Source: Planctomyces sp. SH-PL62 (GTDB lineage: Bacteria > Planctomycetota > Planctomycetia > Planctomycetales > Planctomycetaceae). Taken from it: a DNA stretch of 64,000 bases. The stretch lies in NCBI GenBank assembly GCA_945893075.1, contig CAMDDX010000002.1, positions 1 through 64,000 of the forward strand, in the 5' to 3' direction. Position 1 is the stretch's first letter. Each line of letters opens with the position of its first letter. Both the position numbers and the translations under genes were made by a program. This document shows positions 1 through 8,513 of this stretch, piece by piece. A model generated the notes under the pieces. It saw only the letters and a list, made by a program, of their open reading frames with translations. It made no database searches and was not told the origin of the DNA.

Positions 1-145
1 GTTGGCTACGACGCTTTGCCATCACGCGACTCAAGCATCATCCGCTCAAAGAAAGTCTGCGAGGCAAGATGCAAATCGCCGGCTGGAACGACGACTTCCT
101 CGCGGAAGTCCTCACAGGTCAACAACTTTGATACGCGCTGGCCGT
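1..145 (+). mobile_element. 3' end of an insertion sequence (ISAs1/IS4-like transposase C-terminus)
   Basis: The open frame from base 3 to the TGA at 129-131 encodes about 42 residues with the pattern K(H)HPLKESLRGK..AGWNDDFL..VL. That is how the C-termini of ISAs1/IS4-type DDE transposases end (…KR..AGWD..YL..VL). The rest of the transposase lies outside the window. The tail runs directly into the broken end of the binding-protein gene on the other strand, so the right end of the element should lie near 131-150. I could not define the terminal inverted repeat from one end alone. The family assignment rests on a short C-terminal stretch. Confidence 0.6.
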
Positions 146-933
146 GCCATCTTGTCGACCTTCATATTGGCAACCATCTGCGGCGGCGGCACGGTGGCGA
201 GCGAGACGTCCTTGTCCGGATGAATGCCGCCGGCCGCGAGGTAATACCGCATCCACATCGCATGCGTGCCGGGTGGGAACGTCATCGCGAACGTCAGCGG
301 TGTCCCTTTCGCTTTGGCCTCATCGACAAACGGCTTCAACGCCTTCGGATCGTTGGCGACTTTCCCTTTGAAGCTGGCTTTGAGCGTGATCGCCTGCCCG
401 TTTCGGTTGAGCAGCCAGGGCACGACCATCGGCTTCTTGGGCGAACCGAGCAGCCCCATTGTCGAGGCGATGGGCATGCCGATCAGCATGTGCGTCGCAT
501 GCAGATCGCCATTGGTCAGCGAATCGCGAATCGCCGCCCAGCTCGCCCCTTTCATCACCGTCGAGTTGATGCCGTACTTCTTGAACAAGCCCTTCTCGTG
601 AGCGATCACGATTGGCGAGCAATCGGTCAGTGCAATGATGCCGAACTTCAAGTCGCTCACTTCGGGAGCATCGCTGGCGGTGACCACACCGGCGGTCGGC
701 GCGGGAGTCTTCGCACTGCCGGCCGGAGTCGCGGAACTCGATTCCGCGCAGCCGCTCAGACTGCCGAGCACACCCGCTCCGAACAGCCCCGACGTCGCGG
801 CGATGAACCGCCGACGGGTGAGCGATGCCACAACTCCCTGAACACCGCTCACGCGCGTCGGAGGCACAAGCTCGCCGGCAGGCGAAGTTGTTGTTGACGG
901 CATTTTCATTTTCTCAACGGATCTCTCGGTCAT
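112..933 (-). pseudogene. NrtA/SsuA-like ABC transporter substrate-binding lipoprotein, 3' end lost to an IS
   Basis: This would be the binding protein of a nitrate/bicarbonate/sulfonate-type ABC importer. It has a twin-arginine leader (RRRFIAATSG) followed by a lipobox-like LSGC, then a clear NrtA/CmpA-type domain: IVIAHEKGLFKKYGI, PPGTHAMWMRYYLAAGG, PPPQMVANMKV. Family members run to about 400 residues or more. Here the similarity stops right after MVANMKVDKM, where the DGFCVGEPW segment is expected. About 11 unrelated residues and a stop follow, encoded by the transposase fragment at 1-145, so the gene looks interrupted. The start at 933 is chosen for the GAGGAG 8-10 bases upstream; an in-frame ATG at 957 is also possible. 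The other half may lie beyond the window. The nearby SsuD-like monooxygenase and MFS transporter suggest a sulfonate or nitrogen scavenging context, which is inference. Confidence 0.75.
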
Positions 934-969
934 GAACTGTTTCTCCTCAAGGGCCATTGACGGCCCAGA

Positions 970-1239
970 TCAAAAGGTGCGTTGTGATGGCTGCAACACA
1001 GAGCCAGCCGCGACGTAAGCCTGTGCGAGGTATTCTTTGAACTTCTCGATCGCATCCGGCTGCGACCAATCGAGATCGAACTCTTCTTCGAGAGTTTCCA
1101 ACAACAACGTGCCGAGATCGTCCCGATCCCAGACGAACTTTCGCTCACGCAACATCACCTCGACGATTCGATGCGCAAATCGCAGACGAAACTCGAATGA
1201 TGCCGGCAACGAATCAGGCTCGACGCAGGCAGCCACCAT
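970..1239 (-). CDS. Small hypothetical protein (89 aa)
   Basis: An acidic 89-residue protein (LRFAHRIVEVMLRERKFVWDRDDLGTLLLETLEEEFDL) predicted to be mostly helical. It lies 36 bases upstream of the interrupted binding-protein gene on the same strand, so the two may be co-transcribed. I do not recognise a family. It has no signal peptide or membrane segment. Its residue composition looks like real coding sequence and no better frame overlaps it, but a chance open frame cannot be ruled out. Confidence 0.5.
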   Translation of the reverse strand: MVAACVEPDSLPASFEFRLRFAHRIVEVMLRERKFVWDRDDLGTLLLETLEEEFDLDWSQPDAIEKFKEYLAQAYVAAGSVLQPSQRTF

Positions 1240-1685
1240 GATGAAACACCTTCAAAGACCAGGTCCGGCAGATCCCACCGACGGTTCGCTGAGCGACTCC
1301 AAAGGCAACGGGCATACCGCATCGCGCGGCATGTGGGAAAAGCGTGGCTAACCACGTACTTCGCGCGCGATCTCGGTGAGGGACCGCATAGCGATGCAGC
1401 ACAACCGGCGCGATCGGTTGGCAGCGAGCGAATCGAGATCGGATTTCTTCAATGCGAGTTGCCGACAACTCAGGCGATATCGTCGCGCCGTTGAGCAGAA
1501 CCTGGAGTGCGGTGGCTTGACACCGCCCTCCATTCAATTGGAATAGCGACCCTCATCCTCCAAACACCACCACTCCGAAGGTCGCTTGGACGATCGGCAT
1601 GTTTTTGGAGTTTGTGCGTCCTCATCCCAAATGAATGGAGGGCTGCGTCAAGCCGCAGCACTCCAGGTCTGCAAAGATACCCCGC
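1240..1685. other. Non-coding stretch holding a large palindrome
   Basis: No convincing gene lies in these 446 bases. The right half is filled by the 1501-1667 inverted repeat, described separately. I see no clear promoter. Confidence 0.6.
1501..1667. repeat. Inverted repeat, TGGAGTGCGGTG family, copy 1
   Basis: Two 36-base arms (1501-1536 and 1632-1667) begin CCTGGAGTGC and pair across a 95-base centre. Each arm also folds on itself: GGTG-GCTTGA-CACC on the left, and TGCG-GCTTGA-CGCA when the right arm is read as its complement. The arms differ from each other only at positions that keep the small hairpins paired. The centre holds a further AGCGACC…GGTCGCT pairing. The same arm recurs at 34725-34915 and 45582-45713. 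Confidence 0.85.
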
Positions 1686-2771
1686 ATGGCGAACACTTCT
1701 TTGCGTGCGACACGACACGAACGGCGAATTCTGGTTAGCGTGGCGGTGCTCGCCGCGCTGGTGTTCGTCATGGATGTGCTGTTGCCGTTGGGCGTCGCGA
1801 GCGGCGTGCTGCATGTCGGCGTGGTGTTGATCGCCTTGCGATCGACGTCCGACCGAATGGTGATTGGAACGGCGGTCGCTTGTTCGTTGCTGACGCTGCT
1901 CGACATGCCGCTGTCGCCTGGTCCGGGCCACACCGAGTGGTGGAAAGTGATCGTCAATCGCGGGCTATCACTCTTCGTGATTTGGGTGACGGCCATCCTC
2001 GGCCGGCAACGCAATCGCGCGGCGGAATCTCAGCGGCGGCACTTATCGGAGCTCGCGCATTTGGGCCGCGTGAAGACCGCCGAATGCCTCGCAGGAGCAC
2101 TCGCGCACGAGTTGAATCAGCCGCTGACCGCCGTGGCTTTGCAGGCGGAAGTCGCGCGACAACGGCTCGTCGGGCGGAACGATTCCGGAGAACTCGACGA
2201 CGCACTGCGCGAGATCGCCGAGCAATCGCTGCGAGCCAGCAACATCGTGCGCTCGCTGCGAAACCTGGTGCGACGCACCGAGTCCGAACGGCAACCTGTC
2301 GATCTTCGCGAGTTGCTCGATGAGACATTGCGATTGATGGAACCAGCCGCCCAACAAGCGCATGTTGAACTCCGTTCGCAATCGGTCCCACAGCCGCTGC
2401 TCGTCCAAGTGGACCGCGTGCAGATCGAGCAAGTGCTGCTGAACCTGCTGCAAAACGCCGTCGAGGCTTTGTCGCTCAGCGCGGCGGACCAACGACTCGT
2501 CACGATCACGATGAATCCAACATCGCCGCGCGAGGTCCGCGTGGAAGTCAGTGACTCCGGCCAAGGCATCGCGCCGGAGTTGACGCAGCGGTTGTTCGAT
2601 CCGTTCTGTTCGTCGAAGTCACACGGCTTGGGGTTAGGCTTGGCGATCAGCCAGTCGATCATCGAAGCTCACGGCGGGCGACTGTGGTTGATGTCGGGGG
2701 AAGAGTCGATCAGTCAGAAATCATCGAACCCCGGCACGACGTTCGCATTCACGCTGCCGGTGGCTTCGTAA
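1686..2771 (+). CDS. Membrane sensor histidine kinase (FixL/TodS-like)
   Basis: This 361-residue kinase should autophosphorylate and pass phosphate to the response regulator encoded just downstream. The N-terminal ~130 residues contain about four membrane segments (e.g. ILVSVAVLAALVFVMDVLLP) with no large sensor domain. Then come the H-box ALAHELNQPL, the N-box LLNLLQNAVEAL, the G1 box DSGQGI and the G2 box GLGLGLAI. The HELNQPL form is typical of kinases paired with FixJ-type regulators. I place the start at ATG 1686; an upstream in-frame ATG at 1635 lies inside the palindrome arm. The gene is followed by a palindrome and then the regulator. The signal sensed is not visible from sequence. 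Confidence 0.9.
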   Translation: MANTSLRATRHERRILVSVAVLAALVFVMDVLLPLGVASGVLHVGVVLIALRSTSDRMVIGTAVACSLLTLLDMPLSPGPGHTEWWKVIVNRGLSLFVIWVTAILGRQRNRAAESQRRHLSELAHLGRVKTAECLAGALAHELNQPLTAVALQAEVARQRLVGRNDSGELDDALREIAEQSLRASNIVRSLRNLVRRTESERQPVDLRELLDETLRLMEPAAQQAHVELRSQSVPQPLLVQVDRVQIEQVLLNLLQNAVEALSLSAADQRLVTITMNPTSPREVRVEVSDSGQGIAPELTQRLFDPFCSSKSHGLGLGLAISQSIIEAHGGRLWLMSGEESISQKSSNPGTTFAFTLPVAS

Positions 2772-2802
2772 CTCAAGCTTCCTGAGTTTTCGCAAGCAAT
2801 CC

Positions 2803-2881
2803 ATTCGCTGCCTCCCTAAATTCGCTGTCGATTCGTCATTCGAGACAAAGAAACGACAGCGAATTTAGGGAGACAGCGAAT
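2803..2881. repeat. Long palindrome between the kinase and regulator genes
   Basis: Arms of 28 bases (2803-2830 and 2854-2881) pair with one mismatch (2811/2873) around a 23-base loop. The inner 19 pairs, including CCCTAAATTCGCTGTCG, are perfect. There is no run of T after the stem, so a standard intrinsic terminator is unlikely. It could attenuate transcription between the two-component genes. Confidence 0.9.
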
Positions 2882-2950
2882 AGCCGAACGGGCGACTCAC
2901 TGCACCTGGCGAGTTTGCAGAACATGATTCGCGACAGGGTCGAGATCCAA

Positions 2951-3580
2951 ATGCCGTCCAATGCAACGCTGTATCTGATCGACGATGACGTGGCCGTCAG
3001 CCGAGCGCTCGAAGCGGTCGGCCAAATGCTGCGCTTGCCGGTGTTGTCGTTTTCGTCGGCCGAGCAGTTCTTGAAGTTCGACTTGGAGAACGCGGTCGGC
3101 TGCCTGATTGTGGACATCAAACTGCCGGGCATGAACGGACTCGAACTGCAAGCCGCGCTGCGCGAACGATCGTGCGAGTTGCCGGTCATTGTCATCAGCG
3201 GTCATGCCGACGTGCCGCTGGCGGTCGAAGCGATGCGCCTCGGAGCAGTGACCGTTTTGGAAAAACCATTTCCGCTCCAGCAACTCACGCCGCACATCCA
3301 GCAGGCGATTGAATTGGATCGGTCGCGTCGCGAGCGGTCCCAACAGCGCGAACTCGCGCGGGGACGCATGGCGGCGCTGACTCCACGCGAACGCGAAGTG
3401 CTGGACCTCATCATCACGGGCACGACCAACAAACAGATCGCGGCGCAGTTGCATCTGACACTGCGCGCCATCGAAGACCGCCGCGCCCGCTTGATGCGTC
3501 GCGTGGGAGTCAACTCGGTGGCGGAACTGATGTCGCTCGTGCAGCAGGCGAACCTCGGCGAGAAATCTCCCGGCGAATAA
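2951..3580 (+). CDS. FixJ/NarL-type response regulator
   Basis: A DNA-binding regulator of 209 residues, the likely partner of the kinase upstream. The N-terminal receiver starts LYLIDDD, has its phospho-acceptor Asp in CLIVDIKLPGMNG, the switch-region VISGHADV, and the conserved Lys in EKPF. The C-terminal LuxR-type helix-turn-helix reads LTPREREVLDLIITGTTNKQI and then LRAIEDRRARLMRRV. FixJ relatives usually have a TVExHR motif there, and here it is AIEDRR. I chose ATG 2951 because FixJ proteins start just before the first strand; ATG 2924 and TTG 2915 are alternatives. The stop codon TAA lies inside the palindrome that follows. Confidence 0.88.
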   Translation: MPSNATLYLIDDDVAVSRALEAVGQMLRLPVLSFSSAEQFLKFDLENAVGCLIVDIKLPGMNGLELQAALRERSCELPVIVISGHADVPLAVEAMRLGAVTVLEKPFPLQQLTPHIQQAIELDRSRRERSQQRELARGRMAALTPREREVLDLIITGTTNKQIAAQLHLTLRAIEDRRARLMRRVGVNSVAELMSLVQQANLGEKSPGE

Positions 3581-3670
3581 GGATTGCAGAATAAGAATTG
3601 CAGAAGGACGAAGTGCTGCGGCTCATCTCCTTCGCCAATCTGCAATCCTTATTCGGCAATCCTTATTTCT
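3574..3670. repeat. Palindromic repeat with GGATTGCAGAATAAG arms
   Basis: CGAATAAGGATTGCAGA at the left pairs with TCTGCAATCCTTATTCG near 3639-3655. Shorter direct and inverted copies (AATAAGAATTGCAGAAGG, CAATCCTTATTTCTGCA) surround it. It begins inside the last codons of the response regulator and supplies its TAA stop. It ends a few bases from the 3' end of the convergent MFS gene. Confidence 0.75.
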
Positions 3671-3678
3671 GCATCGCC

Positions 3679-5031
3679 TCATTCCGCCAACTCCGTTCCT
3701 TGAGTCTCCGGTGCCCACTTCAACAGCGCGATGCCGACCAAAAACAGCAGGCTCAGCAGTGAGGCCGCGTTCTCGAACGAGAGCCCCGCCTTCTGCAACG
3801 CACCGTTCACCAGCAGCATCACCGCCGTCGCCGATCGAGCGAAGTTGAAGCAAAACCCCGCGCCGGTGCTGCGCAGCCGAGTCGGATACAGCTCCGGAAA
3901 ATAAATCGCATACCCCGCGTGCATGCCCAGCGTCAGGAATCCAAACAGCGGCAACAGCCACGTCAGCAACGTGTCGCTGGACGACGCGAATCCTTGAAAC
4001 AACGCGAGTCCCGCAACCAGCCCACCGAGATGAAACAGCAAGAACGCACGCCGCCGGCCGAGTCGTTCGCAGATCGGGCCGAAGGCGAGCAGCCCCAGTC
4101 CGCCTCCGGTCGTGACCAGAAACATGCCCCACATCTCTGCCCGCTTGAGTTCCACAGAATGCTTCTTGAAGACCACTTTTTTCACGGCAGCGTCCACCGT
4201 CGCGGGGACTCCCTCTTCGGCCAGCACACGCTCACGGGCACGGTGCAGCAACAGATCTTTGCCGTAGATGTGAACTCCCCAAAACGTCGCCAGCCCGACG
4301 AACGCCAGCGACACCGCCACCAGCGTCCGGCGGCGCAGCTTAGGACCGAACAGTTCGCGCAACTCGGCGAACGGTGATCGCGCGACCGACTGCTTCTCTC
4401 GCGAAGCGGTCCACGCCTCCGGCTCCTTCAACCGCCAACGAATCCACAACGTCAACAATGCCGGAAACGCACCGATGCCGAAGCCCCAGCGCCAACCGTA
4501 GCTGGGGTTGTTGACGATGAACGCTCCGGCCGCGATGGCTAGATACGTGCCGAGCACGCTGCTGCCGTGAAACACCGCGCCCGACCAGGCTCGCGCGTGC
4601 TTCGGAAAGACTTCCGAGACGAACGCGCTCGCCACCGCCCATTCGCCGCCGACACCCAGCGCGACAAAGAATCGCAGAATCGCAATCTGCCACCACGTCT
4701 GAGCAAACGCCGTCACGCAGGTAAACAGCGAATACAACAAAATCGTCAGGATCATCGTCTTAGAGCGGCCGATGCGATCTGCCACGATTCCAAACAGCAC
4801 TCCGCCAAGCGCTCCACCGACGAGAAACGAACTCAGCGCGACGTTGTTGTAAAACGCGAGATCACCCGCCGACGTCTCCTTCGGCAGCAACGACGGCATC
4901 GCTTCGTTCATGCTGCTGACGAAGATCTGCCCCTCGAACACATCGAATACCCAGCCCAGCGACGCGATCGTCAGCACCAGCCATTGGTATCGAGTGACGC
5001 CGTCTCGCCAATTCGTTTTCGAGGTGGTCAT
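3679..5031 (-). CDS. MFS transporter (sugar/organic-acid type)
   Basis: An inner-membrane carrier of 450 residues with the twelve hydrophobic segments expected of the major facilitator superfamily. Family signatures are the FDVFEGQIF segment in helix 1, the loop 2-3 motif GVLFGIVADRIGRSKTM, GVGGEWAVASAF in helix 4 and GPICERLGRRRAF between helices 8 and 9. This pattern is typical of the aromatic-acid/sugar porter branch. A cytoplasmic stretch of about 60 charged residues (ELKRAEMW region) sits before helix 7. The substrate cannot be read from the sequence. The start is ATG 5031; a GTG four codons upstream is possible. Its neighbours, an SsuD-like monooxygenase and a broken binding protein, hint at uptake of an organic acid or sulfonate. 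Confidence 0.85.
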   Translation of the reverse strand: MTTSKTNWRDGVTRYQWLVLTIASLGWVFDVFEGQIFVSSMNEAMPSLLPKETSAGDLAFYNNVALSSFLVGGALGGVLFGIVADRIGRSKTMILTILLYSLFTCVTAFAQTWWQIAILRFFVALGVGGEWAVASAFVSEVFPKHARAWSGAVFHGSSVLGTYLAIAAGAFIVNNPSYGWRWGFGIGAFPALLTLWIRWRLKEPEAWTASREKQSVARSPFAELRELFGPKLRRRTLVAVSLAFVGLATFWGVHIYGKDLLLHRARERVLAEEGVPATVDAAVKKVVFKKHSVELKRAEMWGMFLVTTGGGLGLLAFGPICERLGRRRAFLLFHLGGLVAGLALFQGFASSSDTLLTWLLPLFGFLTLGMHAGYAIYFPELYPTRLRSTGAGFCFNFARSATAVMLLVNGALQKAGLSFENAASLLSLLFLVGIALLKWAPETQGTELAE

Positions 5032-5096
5032 GAGTGCTTTCACAGAAAGACGGGTCGGCAGTCAGCGTTCATTGCCAATCGCTCTGGCCTGCCAGC

Positions 5097-5167
5097 CTTC
5101 GCGTTCTTTGCGACCTTCTGTTCCAAACATAACAGGTTTTGAACAGAAGGCCGCAAAGGACGCGAAG
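5097..5167. repeat. Palindrome, CTTCGCG…TTCTGTTC family
   Basis: CTTCGCGTTCTTTGCGACC pairs with GGCCGCAAAGGACGCGAAG, and CTTCTGTTC pairs with GAACAGAAG inside. The inner part recurs at 49925-49992. It lies between the 5' ends of the MFS and monooxygenase genes and the neighbouring DNA. Confidence 0.8.
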
Positions 5168-5261
5168 TGTGAAACACGCGGCGTTGGCACTTGATGCTCA
5201 AAGCGTTCCCGACTTGCAAGCCCGTCTCGTTGTCTCTCCGGTCGTATGATGGCAAATGCAA

Positions 5262-6416
5262 TTACGTCCTCACAGAGGTTGTTAGCGGTGTGACTGGCAC
5301 CGCGACAACTCGGCCTTGAGCTTCCGCGAGTTTGCCCGTCTTCACTCTCGGCAACACGTATCTCGCGAACAACTCGCATTCCTCACGATGCGGATAGCCC
5401 GACAGGATGAAAGCCCTCATTCCCATGTCCGTGTACCGCCGCAACTGCGCCACGACTTGATCGGGATCTCCGACGATCGCGCTGCCGCAACCGGAACGAG
5501 CCCGGCCGATGCCGGTCCAAATGTGTGGCTCGATGTAACCTTCGTCGTCCGCTTGCGTCCGCAGCGCGTCCTGCCGCAGCACACCCAGCGATTTGGAATC
5601 CTGCGAGCGATGCTTGATCTGCTGCCCAACGGAATCATCCAGCTTCGAGACCAATCGCCGCGCCGCCTCGCGTGCGGCCACCTCGGTCTCGCGCACGATG
5701 ACGTGAATTCGCAAGCCGAAGTCGATGGTTCGGCCGAACCGCGCCGCTCGTCGCGACAGGTCGAGCATTGTTTCGGCCAGCATTGGCTCGGTCTCCGGCC
5801 ACATCAGAAAGACGTCGCAATGCTCGGCGCACAGTTCGCGAGCCGGTTCCGATGTGCCGCCGAAATACAGCAGCGGGCCGCCGTTCTGCTGGTACGGCTT
5901 CACGGGATCGCTCGGCAGGTCGAAGCGGTAGAACTCGCCTTCAAACTGAATGCGGTCGCGCGTCCAACCTTGCCGGAGAATCTCGATGACCTCACGCGAA
6001 CGGCGATAGCGCGTCTCGGAATCTTCCTTCAGCCCCGGCATGTCGGACGAGATGATGTTCAGCGTCAGCCGCCCGCGCAGCATGTGGTCGAGACTCGCCA
6101 CCGCTCGGCCCAGCATCGGCGGGTGATACTCGCCGCAGCGAATCGCGACCAGCAACGAAATCGTCTCGGTCAACGCCGCCATGCCTCCCGCGAACGTCAG
6201 CGTGTCCTGTCCCGGCACGTAACCGTTCGGCAACAGCACGTTGTTGAACCCGGCCCGGTCGGCGGTCAGCACCAAGTCGCGGCAGTGTTCCCAACTGCTA
6301 CGCAACCGCCCGTCCGGCACACCGAGGAATTCGTAGTCATCCGCGCAGAGTGCGCTGAACCACGAGACCTCAACGGCATCGAGCTGCGGCGAACGAATCA
6401 CGAGGGTTGAGTCCAT
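5262..6416 (-). CDS. SsuD-like FMNH2-dependent monooxygenase (LLM family)
   Basis: A 384-residue bacterial-luciferase-like flavin monooxygenase, closest in pattern to alkanesulfonate monooxygenase SsuD. SsuD releases sulfite and an aldehyde from alkanesulfonates using reduced FMN. Signatures include [11 protein letters not shown] at the N-terminus, [53 protein letters not shown], and the C-terminal [41 protein letters not shown]. The length matches SsuD (about 380). It lies in the same stretch as an NrtA/SsuA-type binding protein, which fits sulfonate use. The flavin reductase and ABC subunits are not in the window. Related enzymes act on nitrilotriacetate or dibenzothiophene, so the substrate is tentative. 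Confidence 0.85.
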   Translation of the reverse strand: MDSTLVIRSPQLDAVEVSWFSALCADDYEFLGVPDGRLRSSWEHCRDLVLTADRAGFNNVLLPNGYVPGQDTLTFAGGMAALTETISLLVAIRCGEYHPPMLGRAVASLDHMLRGRLTLNIISSDMPGLKEDSETRYRRSREVIEILRQGWTRDRIQFEGEFYRFDLPSDPVKPYQQNGGPLLYFGGTSEPARELCAEHCDVFLMWPETEPMLAETMLDLSRRAARFGRTIDFGLRIHVIVRETEVAAREAARRLVSKLDDSVGQQIKHRSQDSKSLGVLRQDALRTQADDEGYIEPHIWTGIGRARSGCGSAIVGDPDQVVAQLRRYTDMGMRAFILSGYPHREECELFARYVLPRVKTGKLAEAQGRVVAVPVTPLTTSVRT

Positions 6417-6429
6417 CGAACAATCTCCA

Positions 6430-6510
6430 GCGATCCGTGTCCTCCGTGAAATCCGTGTTCCCGCTCAATTCAGAGACAGACCACGGATGCCGCGGATTTC
6501 ACGGATGGGC
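6430..6510. repeat. Degenerate ATCCGTG…CACGGAT inverted repeat
   Basis: ATCCGTG and GAAATCCGTG at the left face CCACGGATG and ATTTCACGGATG at the right. The same words recur at 17128-17220. It separates the monooxygenase start from the 3' end of the next gene. Confidence 0.6.
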
Positions 6511-7260
6511 GAAAACGAGCTGCTGCTTGCTGCGATTGATCCCCACCAACCCGCCGGTTTTCGGATCGTGAGCGAACCCCTGTCCGGTGAACGGCACCGA
6601 TTGTTGTTCGACGAATTCCAGCACGCGACCGCTCTTCGGAAGTCGCAGTCGAAAGAAGACCGGATCGTCGTGGCCGGTGACCAGCAGCGAATCGTCACGC
6701 CATAAGCCGCCGGAGAGACTCATGCGATGCAACTCGCGAATCACTTCGGCCGGATAAGTCCAGCGGCCTTGCTCGCGCCAATCGCGATCGAACTTCACGA
6801 GAAACGTTTGCCCGTTGTCATCGCCGTACCGAGCGAAGTTGCACCACCAATGCTCATCGTGCCGCACGGCCCACGTCAGGCTGCCGCCGAGGCTGCCGAA
6901 ATCTTTGAACGTTGTCAGCCGCAGCGACTCCAGGTCGAGCACTTTGATCTCGCTCTTTTCCGGAGTCTGAGGGTAGTTCGAGTGGGCACAATACAGCCGC
7001 TGCTCCCACAGAAATCCGCTATTGAGATGTTTGGCCTCGCCAGTGCTCGTCGCCAATCGTTCGCCCGTCTGCCGATCGTATTTCGCAACGAGCGTGTTCG
7101 TGATCGCATACACGAACTTGTCATCGGCCGCCGCCGCTTGATGAGCCTCCGGAGCCGGCAGCGTGCCGGTCTGTTTCCAAACACTCGCTGATTTCTCCTG
7201 CGACCAGCCGACGGCCGCGATCGTCAGCACGAGCCACAGGCATCGGCAATTCGTCCTCAT
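6499..7260 (-). CDS. Secreted hypothetical protein, propeller-like
   Basis: A 253-residue protein with a signal peptide (CLWLVLTIAAVGWSQ, cleavage near residue 20). The mature part has repeated short blocks such as KFVYAITNTLVAKYDRQTGERL, SEIKVLDLESLRLTTF and TFLVKFDRDWREQGRW, which look like blades of a beta-propeller. It lacks a recognisable catalytic motif. It is probably exported and may bind ligands or proteins. The start is ATG 7260, with GGGAG nine bases upstream; a TTG precedes it. It is on the same strand as the gluconolactonase and could share its transcript. Confidence 0.65.
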   Translation of the reverse strand: MRTNCRCLWLVLTIAAVGWSQEKSASVWKQTGTLPAPEAHQAAAADDKFVYAITNTLVAKYDRQTGERLATSTGEAKHLNSGFLWEQRLYCAHSNYPQTPEKSEIKVLDLESLRLTTFKDFGSLGGSLTWAVRHDEHWWCNFARYGDDNGQTFLVKFDRDWREQGRWTYPAEVIRELHRMSLSGGLWRDDSLLVTGHDDPVFFRLRLPKSGRVLEFVEQQSVPFTGQGFAHDPKTGGLVGINRSKQQLVFAHP

Positions 7261-7287
7261 CAAGGTGCTCCCTTAGTCGCGGCCCGC

Positions 7288-7393
7288 CCGGCTGATGGCT
7301 GTTGGCTGAAAGCTGAAAGCCGTTATCACAAATTCCTCAGACAACTTGGTTGGGATGACAGCCATCAGCTTTCAGCTCACAGCCATCAGCCGG
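7288..7393. repeat. GGCTGATGGCTGT palindrome
   Basis: CCCGGCTGATGGCTGT and GGCTGAAAGCTGAAAGC at the left pair with GCTTTCAGCTCACAGCCATCAGCCGGG at the right, with a weakly paired centre. The right end contains the last two codons and the TGA stop of the gluconolactonase gene on the minus strand. Confidence 0.8.
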
Positions 7394-8420
7394 GCATGAC
7401 GAGCGACTTTGGTCCGGCGTGTTTCGTCCGGACGCTTAGCAACCAGTCGCCGCAGGTGATGAACAGCGTCTTGCGATCGTCACCGCCGAACGTGCAATTC
7501 GTCAGCGTGTCGATCGGCGTCGCGAGATACGCCAGCAGCTTGCCTGCCGGCGAGAGGACATGAATCCCCGGCTTCGTGTCGAGCGTTTCATGAGTCCCGC
7601 GCGTCTTGTGCAAACCGGCGGCGACGAACAAGTTCCCTTCCGAATCGACACACAGCCCGTCACCGCCTCGGCCGGGATAGAAGTCGATGATCCGCCGCGT
7701 GTTGGCGACCGAGCCGTCCTCTTTCAAGTCGTAAGCGAAGAGGCAGCGATTGCGGTTCTCGCGGCCATCCGATTCGATCAGGTACAGCGTGCGGCCATCA
7801 GGCGAGACTTCGACTCCGTTGGGCATGTGAATGTCCGGCTCATGCAGAACTCGCGCGACCTTGCCGTCGGGGTCGATGCGATAGACCGAGTTCACGTTCA
7901 TCTTCTTCTCGTCCGTGTTCGGCAACCGCGACGTGAAGTAGATCCGCCCCTTCGCGTCGATCGTCAAATCGTTCGGCGCGCCGAGCGGATGTCCGTTGAA
8001 CTGATCGACCAGGACGGTGATCTCGCCCGTCTTCAAATCAGTGCGAGTCACTCGGCCAGACTTCCCTTCGCAAGCCAGCAACCGGCCGGAGTGATCGAAG
8101 AGCAGCCCGTTCGCCTCGCCGCTGTTCTCGCGGTACGTCGAGAGTTCGCGCGACTTCGGATTCCAAATCAGGATCTTCGCGCCGTAGGCGTTGGTGAAAA
8201 AGACACGTCCATCGGGCGCGGCTGCCGGGCCTTCGGTGAAGACCTTTTGATCGACGACCTTCGTTTCTTCTTTCAGCGGACCCGCGAAGAAGTCGTCCGA
8301 CTTCAACCCGGCATACAGTTCCGAGATGCCGGCCGCTCGCGCGGAGGTGGCGAACAGTGTCATACCGGCAGCGGCATTCGCTGCGAGAAACTCGCGCCGT
8401 GTTACGAAGGTTGATGTCAT
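7386..8420 (-). CDS. SMP-30/gluconolactonase/LRE family protein, Tat-exported
   Basis: A six-bladed propeller hydrolase of 344 residues, likely a sugar lactonase acting outside the cytoplasm. The N-terminus has a twin-arginine leader (TRREFLAANAAAGMTLFA…ARA). The family metal-binding and catalytic features are visible: EGPAAAPDGRVFFTN, GKSGRVTRTDLKTG, LGAPNDLTIDAKGRIYFTS with the Asn-Asp pair, HMPNGVEVSPDGRTLYLIES, and PGRGGDGLCVDSEGNLFVAAG with the metal-binding Asp. The length is normal for the family plus leader. The stop codon lies in the palindrome at 7288-7393. Planctomycetes carry many such enzymes with carbohydrate degradation loci. Confidence 0.9.
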   Translation of the reverse strand: MTSTFVTRREFLAANAAAGMTLFATSARAAGISELYAGLKSDDFFAGPLKEETKVVDQKVFTEGPAAAPDGRVFFTNAYGAKILIWNPKSRELSTYRENSGEANGLLFDHSGRLLACEGKSGRVTRTDLKTGEITVLVDQFNGHPLGAPNDLTIDAKGRIYFTSRLPNTDEKKMNVNSVYRIDPDGKVARVLHEPDIHMPNGVEVSPDGRTLYLIESDGRENRNRCLFAYDLKEDGSVANTRRIIDFYPGRGGDGLCVDSEGNLFVAAGLHKTRGTHETLDTKPGIHVLSPAGKLLAYLATPIDTLTNCTFGGDDRKTLFITCGDWLLSVRTKHAGPKSLVMPG

Positions 8421-8435
8421 GGTTCAGCCGTTGAA

Positions 8436-8501
8436 GTAGCCGCAGTCGCCAGACTGCGGGGGCAATGACGAAAGAACCCGCAGTCTGGCGACTGCGGCTA
8501 C
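8436..8501. repeat. GTAGCC…GGCTAC palindrome
   Basis: GTAGCCGCAGTCGCCAGACTGCGGG pairs with CCCGCAGTCTGGCGACTGCGGCTAC around a 15-base loop. It belongs to the family also seen at 10087, 34112, 34773, 53959 and 58199. It lies between the gluconolactonase start and the DinB stop. Confidence 0.9.
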
Positions 8502-8513
8502 GCCTGCGGACGC

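Noticed and set aside
2803-2881. Intergenic palindromes as intrinsic terminators
   Set aside because: Most lack a run of T after the stem, and they recur within genes and next to starts as well as after stops.
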